Source: Paenibacillus polymyxa (lineage in GTDB: Bacteria > Bacillota > Bacilli > Paenibacillales > Paenibacillaceae). Taken from it: DNA of 64,000 bases. Positions 56,501 to 64,000 of this stretch are shown here, piece by piece; position 1 is the stretch's first letter, and every line of letters starts with the position of its first letter. A program made the translations under genes and the position numbers. The notes below the pieces were generated by a model. It ran no database searches and had not been told where the DNA came from. It saw nothing but the letters and a program-made list of their open reading frames with translations. The stretch is from contig NZ_CP015423.1 in NCBI RefSeq assembly GCF_001719045.1, positions 4,959,501 to 5,023,500 on the forward strand, written 5' to 3'.

Positions 56501-56962
56501 ATGGGAGAAGAAATTAAAGTTATCGTATTTAAGCTTGGTGAAGAGGAATACGGTGTTGAAGTAGAAAAAGTCCAATCTATTGAACGCATGGTGCCGATTA
56601 CACGGGTTCCAAGAACCTACGATTTTGTTAAAGGCGTATTCAACATGAGAGGCGTAGTCATTCCGGTTATTGATCTTCGTGGCCGGTTTGGATTACCTGA
56701 AGCTGAATATACCGATCAAACTCGCATCATTATCGTTGCAGTGGGTGAAATGCAAGTCGGCTTTATCGTTGACTCAGCGAATGACGTTATTGACCTGAAT
56801 ACTGACAATATCGAGACACCACCGGAAGTGATTGGCGGAGTTAAGGCTAAATACCTTCGCGGAGTTGCTAAGATTGGTGAAGAGCGCTTGTTGATTATGC
56901 TGAACTTGTCTGAAGTCCTGAATCGTAGCGAGATGAACCAACTGGAAGGCTTAGAGGATTAG
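56501..56962 (+). CDS. cheW: Chemotaxis adaptor CheW
   Basis: Couples receptors to CheA; a 153-residue SH3-like double-barrel protein. It has FKLGEEEYGVEVEKVQSIE, ITRVPRTYDFVKGVFNMRG and VIPVIDLRGRFGLP, all standard. AAGGAGGT precedes the ATG. It is the first of three short genes leading to sigD. Confidence 0.96.
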   Translation: MGEEIKVIVFKLGEEEYGVEVEKVQSIERMVPITRVPRTYDFVKGVFNMRGVVIPVIDLRGRFGLPEAEYTDQTRIIIVAVGEMQVGFIVDSANDVIDLNTDNIETPPEVIGGVKAKYLRGVAKIGEERLLIMLNLSEVLNRSEMNQLEGLED

Positions 56963-56965
56963 TAT

Positions 56966-57592
56966 ATGGAAAATCTCGGAAATCTTGAAGACTTCAAGTT
57001 GGATGTGTTGAAAGAAGTCGGCAACATTGGCTCGGGGAACGCTGCTACAGCGCTCTCCCGGCTTCTCAATAAACCGGTCGATATGGGTGTGCCCAAAGTA
57101 CAAATGCTGCCCTTTGAGGAAATTGCCGAGAAAGTCGGCGGCTATGAGCAACTTGTTGTCGCCATATTTTTTAGGGTAGAAGGGGAAGCCCCCGGGAATC
57201 TATTCTTCATATTGCAGCCTCAGGCGGCAAAAGGCTTACTTTCCCGTTTGGCGAATATTCCTTCAGATGACGAGGACAGTTTTAACGAAATGGAGCACTC
57301 AGCCCTGTCGGAGATCGGAAACATTTTAGCAGGCTCATACTTGTCTTCGCTGGCAGACTTTACGCGTTTATCTATGTATCCAACAGTCCCTGCGCTGGCG
57401 TTGGACATGGCAGGAGCAATTCTCAGCTATGGACTGTTGCAGTTTGGGCAGATGGGAGATGCTGCATTATTGATTGACACATCGTTTCTGGAAGGGCAGA
57501 ATCAGATAGAGGGTCAATTTTTCCTGATTCCTGATCCAGAATCGTTCGGGAAAATCTTTAGGTCGTTAGGAGTCCCGATGAACGATGATTGA
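56966..57592 (+). CDS. cheC: CheY-P phosphatase CheC
   Basis: Hydrolyses CheY-P and binds CheD in the Bacillus adaptation system. The 208-residue protein has two phosphatase sites, DVLKEVGNIGSGNAATALS and ALSEIGNILAGSYLSSL, both with the E-x-x-N pair intact. It starts three bases after cheW and overlaps cheD by eight bases. Confidence 0.96.
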   Translation: MENLGNLEDFKLDVLKEVGNIGSGNAATALSRLLNKPVDMGVPKVQMLPFEEIAEKVGGYEQLVVAIFFRVEGEAPGNLFFILQPQAAKGLLSRLANIPSDDEDSFNEMEHSALSEIGNILAGSYLSSLADFTRLSMYPTVPALALDMAGAILSYGLLQFGQMGDAALLIDTSFLEGQNQIEGQFFLIPDPESFGKIFRSLGVPMNDD

Positions 57593-58082
57593 GGATAAAA
57601 GCATCATTAAAGTCGGTATGGCTGACTTAAATGTTACCAGTAACCCGAACTCGATTCGCACGACAGGACTCGGTTCTTGCGTCGGATTGACTCTCTACGA
57701 TCCTCACTTGAAACTGGCAGGTATGGCACATGTGATGCTACCATCCTCGGATATTGCACGTGAAGGGCAACTGAATATTGCTAAATACGCCGATACGGCG
57801 CTGCCCGAGTTATTTGAGCGGATGCTGAAATTGGGTGCTGAACGACGCAGACTGATTGCCAAAATGGCAGGGGGAGCGCAGATGTTCGCCTTTGCCGGTA
57901 GTGGAGATACCATGCGCATTGGTCCACGTAATGTAGAATCATGCAAAGAGATGCTCGTAGATCTGGGTATTCCCTTGATTGCGGAGGACACAGGCGGCAA
58001 TTATGGACGAACGATTGAGTTGGACTCTGAAACTGGCGTTTTGAATATTCGAAGCGTACAAAAAGGTGTAAAGGAATTATAA
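57585..58082 (+). CDS. cheD: Chemoreceptor glutamine deamidase CheD
   Basis: Deamidates receptor glutamines and is regulated by binding CheC. The 165-residue protein has the catalytic cysteine and histidine in TTGLGSCVGLTLYDP and GMAHVMLPSS, and KMAGGAQMF. It overlaps cheC, supporting CheC-CheD complex formation. Confidence 0.96.
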   Translation: MIEDKSIIKVGMADLNVTSNPNSIRTTGLGSCVGLTLYDPHLKLAGMAHVMLPSSDIAREGQLNIAKYADTALPELFERMLKLGAERRRLIAKMAGGAQMFAFAGSGDTMRIGPRNVESCKEMLVDLGIPLIAEDTGGNYGRTIELDSETGVLNIRSVQKGVKEL

Positions 58083-58084
58083 AC

Positions 58085-58498
58085 ATGTTATTTGGCAGCT
58101 TACGCATTAATCTTTGGTCTGGAGTAGTCGGATTTATTCTGACTTTTGTGTTGTCCGTTGGCAGCAATCTGCTGACCACGAGCTTAATTCGTGGCTTGAT
58201 CGCCTTCGTTTTTTGGTTCCTACTTGCATTTGTGCTGCGCTGGACACTAGGTGTTGTAGCGCGGCCAGATCTGGGGAATGCCCAAAGCCGGGCAAGCTCT
58301 CAGGTAGATGGCGTAGGGGGGAATCTGGACCTGACGACACCAGACGAGAATGAAAACCTGAATGAATTGCTGAAACCGAAACCAGAGCAGACGGACGAAG
58401 GGAACAATGGTTTCGCGCCTTTAAACCCACCTAAGCTGGTTTCCAACAAGGACCCTGAAGAATTGGCCAAGGCCGATCGTCACCTGACAGACAAATAA
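58085..58498 (+). CDS. Uncharacterised two-helix membrane protein in the che operon
   Basis: A 137-residue protein not recognised. It has two hydrophobic segments (about residues 11-27 and 34-53) and then a hydrophilic, Asn/Asp/Glu/Pro-rich cytoplasmic tail of ~80 residues. It starts two bases after cheD and ends just before the sigD SD, so it is co-translated with them. B. subtilis has no gene between cheD and sigD. A motility role is inference from position only. Confidence 0.8.
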   Translation: MLFGSLRINLWSGVVGFILTFVLSVGSNLLTTSLIRGLIAFVFWFLLAFVLRWTLGVVARPDLGNAQSRASSQVDGVGGNLDLTTPDENENLNELLKPKPEQTDEGNNGFAPLNPPKLVSNKDPEELAKADRHLTDK

Positions 58499-58512
58499 GG
58501 AGGGTGAAGCCG

Positions 58513-59301
58513 ATGAACGAGCGTAAAGCCGCTCATTTAAACCATTCCGAACTATGGGAGCAATGGAAAGAACACGGTGACAAGGAAGCAAAAAAACAGT
58601 TAATTGAAAAGTATCTCCATATTGTGGAATATGTTTCGGGCCGCCTTGCAGTAGGCTTGCCCAAAAATGTTTCCAAGGATGATCTGGCGAGTAACGGCGT
58701 TATGGGTTTGATTGACGCTTTAGAGAAATTTGACTATGAGCGTGGTTTGCAGTTTGAGACTTATGCTTCTTGGCGTGTTCGCGGAGCGATTTTGGATGGT
58801 CTTCGTCAAGGGGATTGGGTTCCTCGTTCAGTTAGGGAAAAAGCAAAAAAAATCGAGGATGCCTACCAGCATTTGGAACAAAGATATTTACGCACGGTAA
58901 GCGACGAAGAGATGAGCCATTATTTGGACGTTTCTGAAAAAGAGTTTCAAAATATGATCCAGGAAGTCGCCGTTATGTCGATTGTCTCACTGGAGGACCC
59001 GATCCGTGAAGAGGAATCGGAAACACGGCTTTCCCTTTTGGTGGACGAGAAGGCGAAAAATCCGGATCATAAGGTCAATGAATTTACACTTCGTGATGCC
59101 CTTGCACAAGGCATTGATAAATTGACTGAAAAAGAACGTATCGTTGTTTCTTTATTGTATTACGAGGATTTGTCACTCAGCGAAATCGCTGAGGTCATGT
59201 CGCTATCTCCATCGCGAATTTCACAGTTGCATTCCAAAGCAATATTACGTCTAAGAGCGACATTGGACAAACAACGGGATTTGCTAATGCGTAAAGATTA
59301 A
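58513..59301 (+). CDS. sigD: RNA polymerase sigma factor SigD (FliA type)
   Basis: Motility sigma factor, 262 residues, recognising late flagellar promoters. Region 2 has DLASNGVMGLIDALEKFDYERGLQFETYASWRVRGAI-type sequence (segment at ~58-95) and region 4 has LTEKERIVVSLLYYEDLSLSEIAEVM followed by SPSRISQLHSKA. GGAGGGTGA is correctly spaced for ATG 58513; GTG 58504 lies inside it and is rejected. It closes the fla/che operon as in Bacillus. Confidence 0.97.
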   Translation: MNERKAAHLNHSELWEQWKEHGDKEAKKQLIEKYLHIVEYVSGRLAVGLPKNVSKDDLASNGVMGLIDALEKFDYERGLQFETYASWRVRGAILDGLRQGDWVPRSVREKAKKIEDAYQHLEQRYLRTVSDEEMSHYLDVSEKEFQNMIQEVAVMSIVSLEDPIREEESETRLSLLVDEKAKNPDHKVNEFTLRDALAQGIDKLTEKERIVVSLLYYEDLSLSEIAEVMSLSPSRISQLHSKAILRLRATLDKQRDLLMRKD

Positions 59302-59345
59302 CGTACGGGAGGTTACAGTAACAGTTAGACGGAAGGAGCACCCTT

Positions 59346-60755
59346 GTGGAGAAGCAATATGCTTTGGACCAGTATTTAAAAGTGGTTGTCTCACCTGACA
59401 AACAAACAGCCTACTTGGAGTTTGCCAAACGTGAAGAGGGTTTTGCCTGTTCTGTGGAAGAATTAGAGCGTTTTCTAAGCAACCAAAAAATATCCTACGG
59501 TTTAATGACCGATGCGATTCGCGCATTTGCGGCAAATCCGGAAGATCATTTCTTCGGAAAATTACTGATTGCTCAGGGAAAGCAGCCGATCCATGGCACA
59601 GACGGAAAAATTAATCTGGCTGATATTGTGACTGGCGAAGATGCACATAAGCCACTTGAAACCGTAGATGGACGGGTGGATTATAAAGAACTAACTCGTT
59701 TAAGAAATGTAAAACGTGGACAATTGATTGCCGAACGAGTTGATCCTCTGCCGGGTGTACCGGGGATTGCTGTAACCGGAGAGGAAATTCCTTTTCTTCC
59801 AGGTAGAGAGGCGCGTTTTAAAGTTGGAAAAAATGTAGTGATCCATCCGGAAGGTGTTGCCATGTATGCGGCTATTGACGGACTGGTGACTACGACTGAA
59901 AAGGGCAAACTTAATGTGTTCCCCGTATATGAAGTGAACGGGGACGTCGATTATAGTGTCGGTAATATTGATTTTGTTGGAACCGTCGTCATTCGTGGGA
60001 ATGTCTTGACAGGGTTTCGCGTTCGGGCGGCTGGCGACATTCGTGTCATCGGTGGTGTGGAAGGCGCTGAAATTGAGGCGGAAGGTTCAGTGGAAATCAG
60101 TGGCGGCATTATCGGATACCATAAGGGGTTCGTGAAAGCTGCACAAAATGTCAAATGCTCATTCATACAAGATGGTAACGTGATTGCGGGAGGCGATATA
60201 CTTGTATCCCAGAGCATCATGCATTCCCAGATTAAAGCGAGTGTAAATGTACTCTGCGAGGGGACCAAAGGGCTTATCGTAGGTGGCAGTGTACAAGCTG
60301 GTAAAAAGGTAGTAGCTCGTACCATCGGTAATACGATGTCCACAGCTACTGTTATCGAAGTGGGTGTGCTTCCTGAACTGCGCGATGAACTGACAGAACT
60401 CCGCACACGTTTGAAGCAGCAGACAGACAGCCAGGATAAAACGAATAAGGCCCTTACCATATTGGATCAGCTTGCTGCCGCCGGACAGCTTGCACCTGAA
60501 AGAATGGCAATGCGAATCAAGCTGGCGTCTACTAAAAAATCTAATGAACAGGAGCTTTTGGAAACCAAGTCCAGAATGCTTGAAATTGAACGAACATTAG
60601 AGGATACGAGCCGGGCACGGGTAGAAGTGAAAAATGTGATTTACGGTGGCTCTAAAATTGTTATCGGCAGATATACAAAATTTATTAAAGATTCAGTGGA
60701 AAGAATGGCGTTTTATTATCATGAGGGAGACATCAGCATGTCCTCCTACGTGTAA
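59346..60755 (+). CDS. FapA-family (DUF342) protein
   Basis: A 469-residue DUF342 protein. Residues ~1-185 form the N-terminal domain. A beta-helix of short repeats follows, with phrases such as GDVDYSVGNIDFVGTVVIRG, GDIRVIGGVEGAEIEAEGSV and GGIIGYHKGFVKA. A coiled coil (~345-430) and a short beta tail end the protein. Relatives occur in flagellar operons of many Firmicutes and affect cell-surface assembly in some species; function is not established. GGAAGGAGC precedes the GTG start. Confidence 0.85.
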   Translation: MEKQYALDQYLKVVVSPDKQTAYLEFAKREEGFACSVEELERFLSNQKISYGLMTDAIRAFAANPEDHFFGKLLIAQGKQPIHGTDGKINLADIVTGEDAHKPLETVDGRVDYKELTRLRNVKRGQLIAERVDPLPGVPGIAVTGEEIPFLPGREARFKVGKNVVIHPEGVAMYAAIDGLVTTTEKGKLNVFPVYEVNGDVDYSVGNIDFVGTVVIRGNVLTGFRVRAAGDIRVIGGVEGAEIEAEGSVEISGGIIGYHKGFVKAAQNVKCSFIQDGNVIAGGDILVSQSIMHSQIKASVNVLCEGTKGLIVGGSVQAGKKVVARTIGNTMSTATVIEVGVLPELRDELTELRTRLKQQTDSQDKTNKALTILDQLAAAGQLAPERMAMRIKLASTKKSNEQELLETKSRMLEIERTLEDTSRARVEVKNVIYGGSKIVIGRYTKFIKDSVERMAFYYHEGDISMSSYV

Positions 60756-60834
60756 TTCAGCACACTGTTAATCATTCAACATTGTATTCCTTGAAAGACA
60801 GATACGGATGCCCAATCGGAAAGGGTGTGGTCCA

Positions 60835-61155
60835 ATGAGCTTGAAGGCTGTTGAATTGCAAATTGCCGTACCTCGCACGAGTGAAGCAGGAAAATACCAA
60901 AGTGAGTCCCAGCAGCGGCCGATGAATGATCAAGCATTGCTTGGACAAAAGGCCGCGCTGGAGACAGAGAACATGCGTCAACGAAGCGGCGCCATAGATC
61001 AGTCTGCAGAAACATTCGTCGGTGAGCGGCAAACGGGAGGGCAGAGCAGAGATTCTTCCCAGCAGAGCCGTTCCCAATCAGATGAGACTGAGGTGCCTAA
61101 GGAGCATCCGGCAGAGCATCCGTACAAGGGACACCATATTGATTTTTCGCTCTGA
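60835..61155 (+). CDS. Uncharacterised small hydrophilic protein
   Basis: A 106-residue protein I cannot assign. It opens MSLKAVELQIAVPRTSEAGK, then is Gln/Ser/Glu/Arg-rich and probably disordered, ending HPYKGHHIDFSL. AAAGGGTGTGG precedes ATG 60835; an in-frame ATG at 60808 is rejected. It lies between the FapA-type and SwrB-like genes. The conserved-looking opening suggests a binding peptide, but this is inference. Confidence 0.72.
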   Translation: MSLKAVELQIAVPRTSEAGKYQSESQQRPMNDQALLGQKAALETENMRQRSGAIDQSAETFVGERQTGGQSRDSSQQSRSQSDETEVPKEHPAEHPYKGHHIDFSL

Positions 61156-61196
61156 TCCGACAGGTGGAGAAGCGTTATTAAAGGAGACGATGGGCA

Positions 61197-61829
61197 GTGG
61201 ATCAACCATGGATTTATATTGTTCTGCTGGGCGCTGCAGCTGTTGTCTACGCCTGGCTTCTGCCTAAGCGTCAGCCAGGCCGGGGAACAGAAGAGGCCGT
61301 CGTTCAAAAGGTCGAGGCCACATTGGAGCAGTATATGGCCGATATTGAAAACGACAATGACGAGCTGATTGAGCTCGTATCTGGTATGAAGCAGGAGCAT
61401 ACAGTTAAACAGGCGGCATTACAGGAACAAGTAGCTGAGCTTCGGAACCGTATCGTGGAGCTTGAGCGCCAGGCTATGTTTGCTACTGTTTCTATGCAAA
61501 CCGAGCCTGTATCTAAGGAAATACAACATACAGTAACTTCTCATCAGGTAGCGGTTGCTTACGGTCAATTTCAAAGTCCGCAACCTGGTGTGTCTGCACA
61601 GGAAGGCTATTCTGATTCAGAAGCTCCTCTCGTAACTATGGAGGAGCAGACAGTATTGCAAGACGCTGAAACTGAGCAGGAAGTAGAGTCCATCCGTGAT
61701 CGTTATCAAGAGTTGTTTGCGCTGCATGAGCAAGGCAAGTCGTTGGATTATATAGCCAAGCAATCAGGCATCCAGCGGGGGGAAGTACAGCTTATATTGC
61801 AACTCGCGGAGCGGGAGGATGTAACGTGA
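61197..61829 (+). CDS. SwrB/YlxL-like membrane coiled-coil protein
   Basis: A 210-residue protein with an N-terminal membrane helix (about residues 5-22), a coiled coil (~30-95), a variable acidic region and a C-terminal helix-turn-helix-like segment, SLDYIAKQSGIQRGEVQLIL. This architecture and its place between sigD and rpsB match B. subtilis SwrB (YlxL), a swarming/flagellar-assembly factor; similarity is by layout rather than close sequence. It starts with GTG after AAGGAG and overlaps the next gene by four bases. Confidence 0.75.
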   Translation: MDQPWIYIVLLGAAAVVYAWLLPKRQPGRGTEEAVVQKVEATLEQYMADIENDNDELIELVSGMKQEHTVKQAALQEQVAELRNRIVELERQAMFATVSMQTEPVSKEIQHTVTSHQVAVAYGQFQSPQPGVSAQEGYSDSEAPLVTMEEQTVLQDAETEQEVESIRDRYQELFALHEQGKSLDYIAKQSGIQRGEVQLILQLAEREDVT

Positions 61830-62473
61830 TCAAAAACCGTTCATTTATGCTAGGCATGGGTACGGGCCTTATAACGGGGGCATTGCTGTTGCAACTGGCA
61901 ATGATCGGTCAGGGACAATCGCAGCAATCTTCAACAGACCCAAAAAACATGACGCGAGAGCAATTAGAAAAGGCAGCTGCCGAATTAAATCTTCAGATCA
62001 GTGACAGTTCTGATCCGAAAATGACAGAAGAGGAATGGCGTAATAAGGTGATCAAGGAAGGCAACAAAACTCCGGTTGCACCCCAAAAGGCTAAACCAGC
62101 TCAAACGCCGTCAACACCAAAGGTACCTGCAAATAGCACATCCTCGGCTGCTTCTAAACCTTCGACCAGCGCATCGGTTCCACAAAGTCCGAATAAGCCG
62201 CAAACTCAAAGGTCTGGCACTACAACGACTCCCAACATCCCCAAGCAGCCTGCCACCCCACAAGTGCAGTATAGCATTGCATCGGGAAGCAATTTGAGAA
62301 GTGTGGCATCAGGATTGCAACGGGCAGGGGTTGTGTTGGATGCTAGTGCATTTGAGGCAGCAGCTAAGGCCCAAAAAATCAATACCAAAATTCGTACGGG
62401 TACCTATCAGTTTGCTAAAGGTGAGGATTTCAGTTCTATTATTACTAAAATTACGAAAAAGCCGTCCAACTGA
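61826..62473 (+). CDS. Membrane-anchored protein with MltG-like LysM-type domain
   Basis: A 215-residue protein with a membrane helix near the N-terminus (about residues 10-30), a long Pro/Ser/Thr/Lys linker (~75-150) and a C-terminal domain. That domain's pattern SGSNLRSVASGLQRAGVV, then KIRTGTYQFAKGEDFSSII, resembles the LysM-like domain of MltG/YceG. The catalytic transglycosylase domain is absent, so it may bind wall material only. It starts with GTG, overlapping the upstream gene by four bases. Confidence 0.75.
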   Translation: MIKNRSFMLGMGTGLITGALLLQLAMIGQGQSQQSSTDPKNMTREQLEKAAAELNLQISDSSDPKMTEEEWRNKVIKEGNKTPVAPQKAKPAQTPSTPKVPANSTSSAASKPSTSASVPQSPNKPQTQRSGTTTTPNIPKQPATPQVQYSIASGSNLRSVASGLQRAGVVLDASAFEAAAKAQKINTKIRTGTYQFAKGEDFSSIITKITKKPSN

Positions 62474-62500
62474 CCAGACCGGGAAGTGGACGGCTTTTAT
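62456..62500 (+). terminator. Terminator overlapping the end of the MltG-like gene
   Basis: AAAAAGCCGTCCA (62456-62468) pairs with TGGACGGCTTTT (62487-62498). The 5' arm lies inside the last codons of the gene. It probably ends transcripts from the motility region before rpsB. Confidence 0.85.
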
Positions 62501-62573
62501 TCATGCTGACAAGTTCGATAAGAGGCGTAAAACGTCACATTTTGCGTTGTTCCAACTATTGTCGAAAAGTTGG

Positions 62574-62602
62574 TTGCAACGATGCAAGTGTTATGGTATA
62601 TT
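62574..62602 (+). promoter_or_regulatory. Sigma-A promoter of rpsB-tsf
   Basis: TTGCAA (62574-62579), 17-bp spacer, extended -10 TG-G-TATATT (hexamer 62597-62602). It is followed by a ~115-nt leader. Confidence 0.82.
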
Positions 62603-62608
62603 AATTGA

Positions 62609-62726
62609 CGGTGTTAAAAACGCACGTCGGTTAATTTTATAGAGGGTGCTTTCCAATGGAAAGTCTTTATGAAAAATGATGTCGGCGGAGGACACACAAA
62701 AAACCAAACTTAGGAGGTGCGTGAAG
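62609..62726 (+). promoter_or_regulatory. Structured 5' leader of rpsB
   Basis: The leader contains a perfect CTTTCC-AAT-GGAAAG hairpin (62649-62663) and a GAC-GTG/CAC-GTC pairing near its 5' end. This may serve autoregulation by S2, but no known leader family is recognised. Confidence 0.35.
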
Positions 62727-63425
62727 ATGGCAGTAATCTCCATGAAACAGCTTTTGGAAGCTGGGGTTCACTTTGGTCACCAAACACGTCGCTGGAACCC
62801 GAAAATGGATCGTTATATCTTCACTGAAAGAAACGGTATTTACATCATTGACTTGCAAAAGACAGTGAAAAAGGTTGAGGAAGCTTACAACTTCGTAAAA
62901 AGCATTGCAGCTGAGAATGGTACAATTCTGTTCGTAGGCACGAAGAAACAAGCACAAGATTCCGTTAAAGAAGAAGCAGCACGCGCTGGTCAATTCTACA
63001 TTAACCAACGTTGGTTGGGTGGTACGCTGACTAACTTCCAAACGATTCAAAAACGTATTGACCGTTTGAAACAACTGGAAGCTTGGGAAGAAGACGGTAC
63101 ATTCGCAGTTCTTCCTAAAAAAGAAGTTATCATTCTTCGCAAAGAAAAAGATCGTCTTGAAAAATTCTTGGGCGGTATCAAAAACATGAAGGGCCTTCCA
63201 AGTGCTCTGTTCATCATTGATCCACGCAAAGAACGTATCGCGGTTGCTGAAGCTCGCAAATTGGGTATCCCAATCGTAGGTATCGTTGATACAAACTGCG
63301 ATCCAGACGAAATCGACTATGTTATCCCAGGTAATGACGACGCAATCCGCGCTGTTAAATTGCTGACAGGTAAAATGGCTGATGCAGTTATGGAAGCAAA
63401 CCAAGGCGAAGAAACTACAGCATAA
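62727..63425 (+). CDS. rpsB: 30S ribosomal protein S2
   Basis: Small-subunit protein, 232 residues. It begins [31 protein letters not shown] (first segment residues 1-20) and has [18 protein letters not shown] and [27 protein letters not shown] at 62712-62719 is correctly spaced for ATG 62727; the in-frame ATG at 62676 is rejected. It has its own promoter and precedes tsf, the universal order. Confidence 0.98.
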   Translation: MAVISMKQLLEAGVHFGHQTRRWNPKMDRYIFTERNGIYIIDLQKTVKKVEEAYNFVKSIAAENGTILFVGTKKQAQDSVKEEAARAGQFYINQRWLGGTLTNFQTIQKRIDRLKQLEAWEEDGTFAVLPKKEVIILRKEKDRLEKFLGGIKNMKGLPSALFIIDPRKERIAVAEARKLGIPIVGIVDTNCDPDEIDYVIPGNDDAIRAVKLLTGKMADAVMEANQGEETTA

Positions 63426-63460
63426 TATTTCCATTAGGAAATACCTATATGAATTAAATG

Positions 63461-63505
63461 AAAAGGGTGGTTGGCAGGTGTATAACCTCTCACTACCCTT
63501 TTTTT
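63461..63505 (+). terminator. Terminator/attenuator between rpsB and tsf
   Basis: AAAAGGGTGGT (63461-63471) pairs with ACTACCCTTTT (63492-63502), with an inner AGGT/ACCT stem, and T-run to 63505. It likely sets the rpsB:tsf ratio by partial read-through. Confidence 0.85.
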
Positions 63506-63556
63506 AAGGAATAAAGCACGGTATACCACTGAAAATCAAATTTGGAGGGAAATAAT

Positions 63557-64000
63557 ATGGCAGTTAATGCTAGCGCAGTAAAAGAGCTTCGTGAAAAAAC
63601 AGGCGCAGGAATGCTGGATTGTAAAAAAGCGCTTGAAGAAGCAAACGGTGATTTGACAAAAGCGGTTGAAGTTCTGCGCGAAAAAGGACTTGCAGCTGCA
63701 GCCAACAAAGCAGGTCGTATTGCTACTGAAGGTGTTGTTGAATCCTACATTCATGCTGGCGGCCGTATCGGCGTACTGGTAGAAGTAAACTGCGAAACAG
63801 ACTTCGTAGCTAAAACAGACCAGTTCAGAGATTTTGTACGCGACATTGCAATGCATATCGCTGCATCGAACCCTCGTTATGTTCGTCGTGAAGAAGTGCC
63901 ACAGGAAGAGATCGAAAAAGAAAAAGAAATCCTGAAAGCACAAGCTCTGAACGAAGGTAAACCAGAGAAAATCGTTGAAAAAATGGTTGAAGGCCGCATT
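63557..64000 (+). CDS. tsf: Elongation factor Ts, N-terminal part (partial)
   Basis: Guanine-nucleotide exchange factor for EF-Tu. The first 148 residues are present and the gene runs off the right edge. The N-terminal UBA-like domain [21 protein letters not shown] and the EF-Tu-contacting core [16 protein letters not shown] are clear. TTTGGAGGGA precedes the ATG. Confidence 0.97.
   Translation, partial: MAVNASAVKELREKTGAGMLDCKKALEEANGDLTKAVEVLREKGLAAAANKAGRIATEGVVESYIHAGGRIGVLVEVNCETDFVAKTDQFRDFVRDIAMHIAASNPRYVRREEVPQEEIEKEKEILKAQALNEGKPEKIVEKMVEGRI

Noticed and set aside
62667..63434. 255-codon open frame on the minus strand
   Set aside because: It lies exactly antisense to rpsB, a highly codon-biased gene, which readily gives long antisense frames; no ribosome-binding site or family motif is seen.
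1..64000. Mobile elements, prophage, CRISPR, tRNA or rRNA genes
   Set aside because: No transposase, integrase, phage gene, regularly spaced repeat or stable RNA gene was seen by eye on either strand.

Overview
The window looks like a chromosomal segment of a low-to-mid GC Gram-positive spore-former. It is most like Paenibacillus (P. polymyxa-like), judged from gene order and protein sequences recognised by eye; no database search was run. Strong GGAGG-type Shine-Dalgarno (SD) sites, frequent GTG/TTG starts and the Bacillus order rnc-smc-ftsY-ylxM-ffh-rpsP-khpA-rimM-trmD-rplS-lepB-rbgA-rnhB, sucCD-dprA-topA-trmFO-hslVU, then the fla/che operon and rpsB-tsf, support this. I saw no tRNA or rRNA gene, CRISPR array, insertion sequence or prophage. 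Only ohrA lies on the minus strand.

Layout. 1-12.9 kb: end of fabF, RNase III, SMC, and the SRP/ribosome-maturation cluster, interrupted by a PAQR/hemolysin III-type membrane protein with its own promoter and terminator. 13-16.6 kb: rnhB, a FliK-like protein and a free-standing FlhB-C-terminal-like protein lying outside the flagellar operon, then yraN. 16.7-20.5 kb: a nitroreductase with a Fur-like box, a ComM-family ATPase, and the divergent peroxide-response pair ohrA/ohrR. 20.9-30.1 kb: sucCD, dprA, topA, trmFO, hslV, hslU. 30.5-59.3 kb: one very long flagellar/chemotaxis operon from flgB to sigD with many 1-11 nt overlaps. 59.3-62.5 kb: a FapA-family protein, an uncharacterised small protein, a SwrB-like membrane protein and an MltG-like membrane protein. 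62.6-64 kb: rpsB and the start of tsf.

How the parts work together. The first third is translation and protein targeting: Ffh and FtsY are the SRP pathway, RimM/RbgA/TrmD/L19/S16 serve the ribosome, and LepB cleaves exported proteins. The flagellar operon encodes rod and hook parts (FlgB, FlgC, FliE, FlgD, FlgE), the MS ring and switch (FliF, FliG, FliM, FliY), the export apparatus (FliH, FliI, FliJ, FliO, FliP, FliQ, FliR, FlhA, FlhB), placement control (FlhF, FlhG), chemotaxis proteins (CheY, CheB, CheA, CheW, CheC, CheD) and the motility sigma factor SigD.

The points most worth a second look are the orphan FliK-like/FlhB-CC-like pair preceded by a perfect sigma-D -10 octamer; a 141-bp near-palindromic structure upstream of topA; an RNA hairpin holding the comM SD; long low-complexity linkers in FliY and CheB; the ambiguous N-terminus of HslV, which decides its catalytic residue; and the absence of xerC/codV and codY from positions where Bacillus has them.
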